Below are positions 6,333-10,892 of a DNA stretch of 10,892 nt, one piece after another. The notes under the pieces were generated by a model, which was not told the DNA's origin, did not search any database, and saw only the letters and a list, made by a program, of their open reading frames with translations. Location of the stretch: NCBI GenBank assembly GCA_902490355.1, contig CABUDN010000087.1, forward strand, positions 1 through 10,892. Direction: 5' to 3'. Position numbers and translations under genes: made by a program. This DNA is from an uncultured Oscillibacter sp. GTDB lineage: Bacteria > Bacillota > Clostridia > Oscillospirales > Oscillospiraceae. Each line of letters starts with the position of its first letter. The stretch's first letter is position 1.

Positions 6333-7469
6333 TCAGGTCGTCTCCGTCACCGGCAGACACTGGTCCTCCGCCTCCTGCGCCAGTTCCAAAAAGGCACTCA
6401 GTCCGCCGGCATTCACGCTCTCCCCCAGCCATACCATCACACTGCCTCGCCGGGCGGCAATTCGCTCCAGCAGCGCCTCGGCCTGTGCGGTGCCGGACAG
6501 GCTGTAGGATGCGCGGTCCAAATCCGGGTAGATGCACCGGAATCCGTCTTCTTGTGCGGCCTGCAAGTCTGCACTGTCTCCGTTTTCCAGGTACGCCAGC
6601 CGGGTTTTGGTGCAGGCAGCTCTCCAAAGCGCCTCATTTCCCTCGTGGAGCTGCTGCGTAACGCTTCGGCTGTCCTCTCCGTCCACCAGAATTCCCACCG
6701 TGTGGCCGGATGCGCTCATCCGCCGCAGCAGATCTCCCTGTGTCCACAAGAATTCCAGGGAACAGAAAAAGGACGCCTTCTCTCCCGCTTTGTCCAGCAC
6801 ATCCAGCAGCTGCGCCGTATTCTCTCCGGCTTCCAGGCACAAATATACATTCTTGCCGCTGCCCGCAGGGGTTTCCTCCTCATCCTCCTCGGGCACGGAC
6901 GGCGTGGGAGTCGTCTGCTGTGCCGACTCCTTGGACTTGAGATACTGGGCATAGCTGGCCGCCATGGGATAGGTTGCAGCAGAGGCAAATTCTTCATCGG
7001 AAAGCCCGTATCCCGGCTGCCGCAGCCATACCAGGTATCCATGCTCCACGTTGGGGATCAGGGAGTACTGTAAACCAAAATAATTGGCCACGATCGACGC
7101 CGGCACAAACACATTTCCGTTGCGCACCACAGCGCCGGGATAATAGGTGTTCCCCTGCGGGTCCTCCGCGTACGGCTTATCCAGGTCAAAAATCAAGGAG
7201 CGGTCCTCTCCGCTGTAGAGAATCAGCGGCTGCCGGGCGTTGGCCGGCACATGGGAAATGCCCACTGCGCTCCATACCACACCGGTAAAAATGCTGCTGG
7301 AGATATAGAGATATCCGCCGGACCAGAACGGCATGGTGGCATCTGTCAAGGGCAGAACATTGCTGCCCACCGCCACGAAGTATACGCTCTGCTCCGCCTG
7401 AACCGAAGGTGCAGCGATTTGCAGCATCATCATAAGACACAAAACCAGCGCAGCCGCCCGTTTTTTCAT
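6333..7469 (-). CDS. Secreted protein: copper-amine-oxidase-like N-domain plus NodB-like pseudo-deacetylase domain
   Basis: The 378-residue protein has a signal peptide (1-25, MKKR start, hydrophobic core, cleavage after SVQA). A copper-amine-oxidase-N-type 'stalk' domain follows (about 28-150), recognisable by YYPGAVVRNGNVFVPASIVANYFGL-type sequence. An acidic Pro/Thr/Glu linker (about 180-205) leads to a C-terminal domain (about 206-375) that follows the polysaccharide deacetylase (NodB) layout: KNVYLCLEAGEN, then DVLDKAGEKASFF, then SGHTVGI. The catalytic motifs are gone. TFDDGP is replaced by CLEAGE (211-216), the HSxxH metal site by LVDGE (261-265), and the RPPYG loop by LAYLEN. It is therefore predicted to be an inactive, perhaps glycan-binding, extracellular protein. 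ATG 7469 has AAAGGAG upstream. It follows spoIID on the same strand but appears to have its own promoter. Assignment of the C-terminal fold is by pattern only. Confidence 0.75.
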   Translation of the reverse strand: MKKRAAALVLCLMMMLQIAAPSVQAEQSVYFVAVGSNVLPLTDATMPFWSGGYLYISSSIFTGVVWSAVGISHVPANARQPLILYSGEDRSLIFDLDKPYAEDPQGNTYYPGAVVRNGNVFVPASIVANYFGLQYSLIPNVEHGYLVWLRQPGYGLSDEEFASAATYPMAASYAQYLKSKESAQQTTPTPSVPEEDEEETPAGSGKNVYLCLEAGENTAQLLDVLDKAGEKASFFCSLEFLWTQGDLLRRMSASGHTVGILVDGEDSRSVTQQLHEGNEALWRAACTKTRLAYLENGDSADLQAAQEDGFRCIYPDLDRASYSLSGTAQAEALLERIAARRGSVMVWLGESVNAGGLSAFLELAQEAEDQCLPVTETT

Positions 7470-7510
7470 GGGAACGCTCCTTTCTTCCGTTATGATCCGC
7501 CTAGAATTTT

Positions 7511-7540
7511 ATTTTATCATAATTTTACGGATCTTGTAAA
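7511..7540 (-). promoter_or_regulatory. Putative promoter of the pseudo-deacetylase gene
   Basis: On the minus strand TTTACA (7540-7535) and TAAAAT (7516-7511), each five of six matches to the sigma-A consensus, are 18 bases apart. The start would be near 7504, 35 bases before the ATG. The -35 box lies inside the last codons of spoIID. Confidence 0.55.
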
Positions 7541-8550
7541 GCGGCGGGGGTATACGGCCCCACGGTGACTCCGGTATAATAGTGCGTCACAATTTCCAGC
7601 CAATCCGCGCCTTCTTCCGCCATCTCATTGGCGCCGTACTGGCTCAATCCCACCCCGTGTCCATAGCCGGTAACGTAGAAGACCAACGTATCTCCTTCCG
7701 TTTCCCACTCGAAGCAGGCCGAACGCAGTCCCAGAATGGTCCGCACCTGACTGCCCTTCATCGTGATGCCTCCCACGGTTACGGTCTCCACACTGCCGGC
7801 CTCATCCGTCACCGGATTTTGAATCCACGTGGAAATGTCCCCGCTGAGATCCGCCTCCGGATAGGCCTGCATCACCCGGCTTTTGAACTCCTCGGCGGTA
7901 AACTCCGCACGGCTGTAATAGTTCGGGATGGCATCCTCCGGCTCCGGCGAGTCCACCGCCTGCAGGTAGGGCAGATCATTCAGCCAAACCTGTCCCGACG
8001 CCCGGGTCAGTCCCGCCGACGAGGAATGAAACACCGCCAGGATCGGCGCCCCGTCATATAAGATCACCTGTCCATCCGTGTCCCGCACCGCCGTTTCAAT
8101 CTTCTCGGCATAGGTATCCGCCTGGTCTCCCCAGTTCTCCCGGGCGCTCTGCTCCGAAATCCACGCCTGACAGCAGGTGGAATCCGTACAGATGTCAGCG
8201 GTATCCCCGTGATTTCCGACGGTCTCAATTTTATATAAGGTATAGGTTCGGGCCGCCACTGCCTGCGCCTTGAGTGCCTCCTCCTGGAAAGACGCCGGCA
8301 TCTCCGCCCGCACCACTCCCATCAGATAGGTTCCCAGATTCATCTCCTCCACCGTATCTCCATTGAGCACCTTCAGCATCACGTCGCCATCCAGCTTCCC
8401 CACCTCCGGCTCAGATTCCTCCACAGGGGTCTCCCGGCCAAACAGTTCCGCCCGGAATGGCTCAATGACTGCCAGCGGCAGAAAAAACAGCACCGACAGC
8501 AGCACCGCCGATACCACGATGCTCTGCCGGACCGTACGCGTCTGCTTCAT
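7525..8550 (-). CDS. spoIID: Stage II sporulation protein D (SpoIID), engulfment lytic transglycosylase
   Basis: The product has 341 residues with a short basic N-terminus and one membrane anchor (about 11-29); the rest is extracytoplasmic. The SpoIID domain shows NLGTYLMGVVRAEMPASF, with E83 in the position of the catalytic glutamate, followed by EALKAQAVAARTYTL. A likely Zn site is H114, C121 and C127 in the HGDTADIC..STCCQAW stretch. Further family motifs are FHSSSAGLT, and GYGHGVGLSQYGANEMA near the C-terminus. SpoIID cleaves glycan strands of peptidoglycan and works with SpoIIP and SpoIIM to drive engulfment. The start is set at ATG 8550 because AAAGGAGG lies 6 bases upstream; in-frame ATGs at 8571 and 8664 lack ribosome sites. 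SpoIIM, SpoIIP and spoIIR are not in view. A sigma-E-like promoter lies upstream. Confidence 0.93.
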   Translation of the reverse strand: MKQTRTVRQSIVVSAVLLSVLFFLPLAVIEPFRAELFGRETPVEESEPEVGKLDGDVMLKVLNGDTVEEMNLGTYLMGVVRAEMPASFQEEALKAQAVAARTYTLYKIETVGNHGDTADICTDSTCCQAWISEQSARENWGDQADTYAEKIETAVRDTDGQVILYDGAPILAVFHSSSAGLTRASGQVWLNDLPYLQAVDSPEPEDAIPNYYSRAEFTAEEFKSRVMQAYPEADLSGDISTWIQNPVTDEAGSVETVTVGGITMKGSQVRTILGLRSACFEWETEGDTLVFYVTGYGHGVGLSQYGANEMAEEGADWLEIVTHYYTGVTVGPYTPAALQDP

Positions 8551-8556
8551 GCGTCT

Positions 8557-8564
8557 CCTCCTTT
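8557..8564 (-). promoter_or_regulatory. Shine-Dalgarno site deciding the spoIID start
   Basis: Minus-strand AAAGGAGG, 6 bases before ATG 8550. It excludes the two longer in-frame starts, which have no such site. Confidence 0.8.
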
Positions 8565-8588
8565 TGTTCATGGCCAGCCTGTCCCTCC

Positions 8589-8617
8589 AATCTATGCATC
8601 GCCGCAGCCGGAAATGT
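8589..8617 (-). promoter_or_regulatory. Possible sigma-E-type promoter of spoIID
   Basis: On the minus strand ACATTT (8617-8612), 15 bases and CATAGATT (8596-8589) resemble the mother-cell sigma-E pattern (ATATT-type -35 and CATACAAT-type -10). Known spoIID genes are sigma-E dependent, and transcription would start about 30 bases before ATG 8550. The match is partial. Confidence 0.4.
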
Positions 8618-8626
8618 GGGCCGGCA

Positions 8627-8655
8627 TGGACAAATCTTGTTTTCTGTGATATACT
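8627..8655 (+). promoter_or_regulatory. Sigma-A-type promoter of the 8702 membrane protein gene
   Basis: TGGACA (8627-8632), a 17-base spacer ending TGTGA, and TATACT (8650-8655): five of six matches in each box with optimal spacing. Transcription would start near 8662, about 40 bases before the ATG. Confidence 0.78.
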
Positions 8656-8701
8656 AAGAGCCACGTTTTTCGTCTACCCATCCTCCGAAAGGGGCCTTTT
8701 C

Positions 8702-9586
8702 ATGAAAAAACCGCTCTTACTCCCCTTCATCGCCCTGGTGGGCGGCGCTGCAGCCGCCGTTTTGCGTCTGCTCCAAAACACGACCGGTTTCGAGGAGGGC
8801 ACCGGCCTTCCCATTCCCGGCAACCTGCCTGCCACCGCTCTGGTGATTTTGCTGGTTCTTTTGGCAGCCGTTCTGATTCTGCTGGTCCGCCGTCTGCCGC
8901 AAAAGGCCGCCCCGGCCTTTCCCGCCGATTTCACCGCCCGGGATCCCCGTCTGCTGTTTGTGCCCATGGCAGGCCTGTTCCTGATGGGCATCTCCGGTGT
9001 ATTGGACCTCGTCGCAGGTCTGGGCCTGACAGAAACGCTCATCCAGAGTGCTGTCTCGGCAGCAGATCCCTCCGGCATGACCTCCGTGGTGGCCATCTCC
9101 TCTTCTGACGGCTATTCCTCTCAGGCCCATCTGATTCTGGGCGTACTGGATCTTCTGGCTGCAGCCGGTCTCTTTTTTGCTGTTCGCGCCTGCGGCACCA
9201 AACATCGCCACAGCCGGCTCCGCTTCAACGGAACGTGGCTGCTGGCCCCGGTACTGGCCATGGCCGTACGGCTGGTGCTGGCCTATCGGGTCGACTCGGT
9301 CAATCCCGCTTTGGAAGCTTATTATGTGGAGCTGCTGGCTCTGGTATTTTTAAACCTGGCCTTTTACCGCTTCTCTTCTTTCTCCTTTGACGCCGGTCGA
9401 ACCCGGCGCTTTGCCCTGTACGCCTGCTGTGCAGTGGTGCTGTGCCTGGCGGCCTTTTGTGACAGCAGCTCGCTCTCAGCGCGGCTGCTGGAAATCGGCG
9501 CCGGACTTTGCGTGCTGGGCTTTTTGCTGCTGCATCTGACGGCTGCTTCTGCGCCCTCCGGAACCGGCAGCGAAGAAATTGAGTGA
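8702..9586 (+). CDS. Polytopic membrane protein, unrecognised
   Basis: I do not recognise this 294-residue protein. It has about eight hydrophobic segments (roughly 5-24, 42-62, 84-108, 141-160, 175-192, 207-222, 234-251, 260-280). A short basic loop lies at about 63-68 (RRLPQK), another basic stretch at about 162-172 (ACGTKHRHSRLR), and a serine-rich soluble loop at about 118-140. The acidic tail ends GSEEIE. No catalytic or transport motif is evident. ATG 8702 has GAAAGGGG a few bases upstream and the promoter at 8627-8655. It is divergent from spoIID, convergent with tadA, and monocistronic, ended by the bidirectional terminator at 9642-9686. Codon use and GC content look like those of the neighbours, so recent transfer is not indicated. 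Confidence 0.85.
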   Translation: MKKPLLLPFIALVGGAAAAVLRLLQNTTGFEEGTGLPIPGNLPATALVILLVLLAAVLILLVRRLPQKAAPAFPADFTARDPRLLFVPMAGLFLMGISGVLDLVAGLGLTETLIQSAVSAADPSGMTSVVAISSSDGYSSQAHLILGVLDLLAAAGLFFAVRACGTKHRHSRLRFNGTWLLAPVLAMAVRLVLAYRVDSVNPALEAYYVELLALVFLNLAFYRFSSFSFDAGRTRRFALYACCAVVLCLAAFCDSSSLSARLLEIGAGLCVLGFLLLHLTAASAPSGTGSEEIE

Positions 9587-9641
9587 CATTGTAGCATATC
9601 CCACAACCGAATTCTACTCTTTTCGACATCCATAATAAAGA

Positions 9642-9686
9642 AAAACGAAGAACGGGTCAGCCCCCAGCTGACCCGTTCTCCGTTTT
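9642..9686. terminator. Bidirectional terminator between the 8702 gene and tadA
   Basis: A perfect 12-bp stem, GAACGGGTCAGC (9650-9661) with GCTGACCCGTTC (9667-9678), has a 5-base CCCCA loop. The stem extends through one mismatch into AAAACG/CGTTTT. The plus strand has TTTT after the stem; the minus strand has a longer U-rich tail (CGTTTTTCTTT), so it serves tadA better. Confidence 0.9.
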
Positions 9687-9782
9687 GGAAGATTGGATGA
9701 AAAGAAGTTTTGTCTCTTGCAATTATTAAGATACCGGGTAGTTGTTAAGCAAACCAGCATCAATTGTTACAAAAGTCTTAAA
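9687..9782. other. AT-rich 3' untranslated stretch downstream of tadA
   Basis: This stretch of about 96 bases is visibly richer in A and T than the rest of the window and lies between the terminator and the tadA stop. I see no gene, strong hairpin or tRNA in it. It is most simply the tadA 3' untranslated region. Confidence 0.5.
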
Positions 9783-10250
9783 TCAAAAATTTCCGTCTTT
9801 CTGCTGCCGCAGCTGTCCGAAAAACTCCGCCAAAACCTCCCGGCACGGCGCAGCCAGCACACCGCCCACGACCGCAGGGCGATTGGGAAAGTCCTCCATA
9901 AACAGGTTCAGCACCCCGCCGCAGGCCCCCATGACCTCATCCCGGGCCCCGTACCAAACCCGCCGGATCCGGGCATTGAGAATTGCACCGGCGCACATGG
10001 GACACGGCTCCAGGGTCACATACAGCTCACACGTATCCAGCCGCCAGGTCCCCAGGGCCGCATTGGCCTGGGCAATCGCCTCCATCTCCGCATGGGAGGC
10101 CGTGGACTGCTTTTCTTCACGGCGGTTGCGTCCCCGGCCTACAACCCTGCCGTCCTGCACAATCACACAGCCCACCGGCACCTCTCCTTCCGCCGCTGCC
10201 TCCCGGGCCAGTTCCAGGGCCTGTCTCATATAACATTCCTGCTGTGTCAT
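9783..10250 (-). CDS. tadA: tRNA-specific adenosine deaminase TadA
   Basis: The 155-residue enzyme deaminates A34 of the anticodon of tRNA-Arg(ACG) to inosine in the cytoplasm. The cytidine/deoxycytidylate deaminase fold shows the zinc site H53 with catalytic E55 (SHAEMEAI) and C83/C86 (EPCPMCAGAI). VPVGCVIVQDGRVVGRGRNR at 24-43 is the usual TadA N-terminal strand pair. LYVTLEPCPMCAGAILNARI and VWYGARDEVMGACGG are also typical of TadA rather than free-nucleoside deaminases. The start is ATG 10250, with AAGGGGGG 7 bases upstream; the longer frame to 10358 would run through the upstream intergenic region. In Bacillus subtilis tadA (yaaJ) lies near dnaX-recR-yaaL-bofA, so its position beside yaaL and bofA is a remnant of that neighbourhood, here inverted. 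Confidence 0.95.
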   Translation of the reverse strand: MTQQECYMRQALELAREAAAEGEVPVGCVIVQDGRVVGRGRNRREEKQSTASHAEMEAIAQANAALGTWRLDTCELYVTLEPCPMCAGAILNARIRRVWYGARDEVMGACGGVLNLFMEDFPNRPAVVGGVLAAPCREVLAEFFGQLRQQKDGNF

Positions 10251-10257
10251 AAAGTTT

Positions 10258-10265
10258 CCCCCCTT
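10258..10265 (-). promoter_or_regulatory. Shine-Dalgarno site deciding the tadA start
   Basis: Minus-strand AAGGGGGG, 7 bases before ATG 10250. It supports this start, which also matches the usual family length. Confidence 0.65.
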
Positions 10266-10330
10266 GGTGTATGAAAGCTGGCATATTTGTCCAAACTCTC
10301 CATAAACGTTATGGTAGGAGGGACGCTGCC

Positions 10331-10597
10331 ATGAAAACGACCATCTTTTCCAAATCATCCAAACCCGATCCGGAGCTGCTGGCGCTCAAAGAAGAACTCC
10401 ACATCGCTCAGGGAGACCTGGCCCTGGCCTATCGGCAGTTTAACCAGGCCCTGGACCCGGAGCTGGTGGAGTCGTGCATCTACCAGATCAGCGCGGTAAA
10501 AGCCCGGTGCAACTACCTCATCCGCGCCATCAAGGAGCGCAGCCCGGACGCCGCCGCAGCCGCACTCCGTCTGGAGGAGGACCGCGCATGGACCTGA
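10331..10597 (+). CDS. yaaL: YaaL/DUF2508 family protein
   Basis: This 88-residue, mostly helical cytoplasmic protein matches DUF2508: ALKEELHIAQGDLALAYRQF, then a DPELVESCIYQISAVKARCNYL-type core, then a charged C-terminus. The function is not known. ATG 10331 follows TAGGAGGG at 10315-10322. Its stop overlaps the bofA start by 10 bases, and the yaaL-bofA order is the same as in Bacillus and many Clostridia, which supports both calls. No recR gene lies upstream; the divergent tadA is there instead. I found no convincing promoter in the 80-base gap. Confidence 0.85.
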   Translation: MKTTIFSKSSKPDPELLALKEELHIAQGDLALAYRQFNQALDPELVESCIYQISAVKARCNYLIRAIKERSPDAAAAALRLEEDRAWT

Positions 10598-10848
10598 GTC
10601 AAAAACTGCTGGCCGCTTTCTTGGCGGCCTTTTTCCTCATTGCTCTGCTGCGGGTATTCCGGGCGCCGCTGCGCATCGCCCTGCGCCTTTTGGGCAACAC
10701 TCTGCTGGGCTTTCTCGCCCTCTGGGCCACCGGTGCAACCGCGGGCATCACCGGCATCACCCTGGGCTTCAATCTCTGGAATGCCCTGGTGATCGGCGTA
10801 TTCGGCCTGCCGGGCTTTATCCTGCTGCTGCTGGTACAATGGGTTTAG
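10588..10848 (+). CDS. bofA: BofA-like pro-sigma-K processing inhibitor, 3' end cut by adapter
   Basis: The visible 86 residues fit BofA in length (about 87 in Bacillus), with two to three hydrophobic segments: about 6-21, 34-50 and 68-84. The typical GITLGFNLWNALVIGVFGLPGFILLLL region lies at about 55-81. BofA sits in the outer forespore membrane and helps hold the SpoIVFB protease inactive until sigma-K is needed. The ATG at 10588 has GGAGGAGG seven bases upstream and overlaps the yaaL stop. The apparent TAG stop (10846-10848) is not reliable: its last two bases belong to the adapter or the A-tail, so genomic coding sequence ends within that codon at 10846 and the true C-terminus is unknown. 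Confidence 0.85.
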   Translation: MDLSQKLLAAFLAAFFLIALLRVFRAPLRIALRLLGNTLLGFLALWATGATAGITGITLGFNLWNALVIGVFGLPGFILLLLVQWV

Positions 10849-10892
10849 ATCGGAAGAGCGTCGTGTAGGGAAAGAGTGTAGATCTCGGTGGT
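10847..10892 (-). other. Illumina sequencing adapter (artefact)
   Basis: AGATCGGAAGAGCGTCGTGT followed by AGGGAAAGAGTGTAGATCTC is the reverse complement of the adapter at 1-46 over all 46 bases. Biological sequence ends at 10846. Confidence 0.98.

Noticed and set aside
8551..8664. Longer SpoIID starts at 8571 and 8664
   Set aside because: Neither has a ribosome site. The second lies upstream of the likely sigma-E promoter and within the divergent promoter region.
9588..9593. Minus-strand extended -10 (TGC then TACAAT) that could drive an antisense RNA into the 8702 gene
   Set aside because: No -35 match at any normal spacing; a single good -10 is expected by chance.
9693..10274. Plus-strand frame over tadA and its downstream region
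   Set aside because: It is antisense to a clearly intact tadA, crosses the AT-rich stretch, and shows no domain.
10287..10315. Promoter TTGTCC-17-TATGGT before yaaL
   Set aside because: The start would fall at or after the ribosome binding site (10315-10322), leaving no usable leader.
10251..10330. SRP RNA gene between tadA and yaaL, as expected from Bacillus gene order
   Set aside because: The gap is only 80 bases and lacks the conserved GGAAG-type SRP RNA apical loop sequence.
47..10846. CRISPR array, tRNA, rRNA, insertion sequence or defence system
   Set aside because: No regularly spaced repeats, tRNA-like cloverleaf sequence, transposase or known defence-gene motif was seen on either strand.
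1..10892. Terminal inverted repeats marking a transposon, phage or linear plasmid
   Set aside because: The repeats are the Illumina adapter, and no transposase, integrase or replication gene is present.

Overview
The window looks like chromosomal DNA from an endospore-forming, low-abundance-annotated Clostridia lineage, probably an Oscillospiraceae-type gut Firmicute. The evidence is the sporulation genes (a SpoIID homologue and a BofA homologue next to a YaaL/DUF2508 gene), strong GGAGG-type ribosome binding sites, an M-box riboswitch before mgtE, GC-rich coding sequence and very short gaps between genes. The genus assignment is inference. Both ends carry the same 46-base Illumina adapter sequence in opposite orientation (1-46 and 10847-10892), so only 47-10846 is biological sequence and both end features are cut.

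Layout. 47-1724: a 5'-truncated Mg2+-sensing M-box riboswitch with its terminator, then mgtE and a strong terminator. 1799-2773: a small cysteine-rich DUF1540 gene, then two overlapping half-size TauE/SafE membrane genes, ending in a bidirectional terminator shared with the convergent operon. 2800-6242 (minus strand): an OmpR-type response regulator, a sensor histidine kinase and a membrane-anchored HtrA protease, overlapping or 6 bases apart, behind a good sigma-A-type promoter at 6283-6312. This looks like an envelope-stress module. 6333-8550 (minus strand): spoIID, followed by a secreted protein with a copper-amine-oxidase-like N-terminal domain and a C-terminal NodB deacetylase-like domain that lacks its metal ligands. 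8702-9586 (plus strand): an unrecognised polytopic membrane protein behind a near-consensus promoter, ending in a bidirectional terminator. 9783-10250 (minus strand): tadA. 10331-10846 (plus strand): a YaaL/DUF2508 gene overlapping bofA, which runs into the adapter.

How the genes fit together. The themes are Mg2+ homeostasis, envelope quality control, sporulation (SpoIID in engulfment, BofA in control of pro-sigma-K processing) and tRNA editing. I see no mobile element, CRISPR array, tRNA, rRNA or defence system. The most unusual gene is the predicted inactive deacetylase (6333-7469). The most important caution is the adapter at both ends, which mimics a terminal inverted repeat and supplies part of the apparent bofA stop codon.
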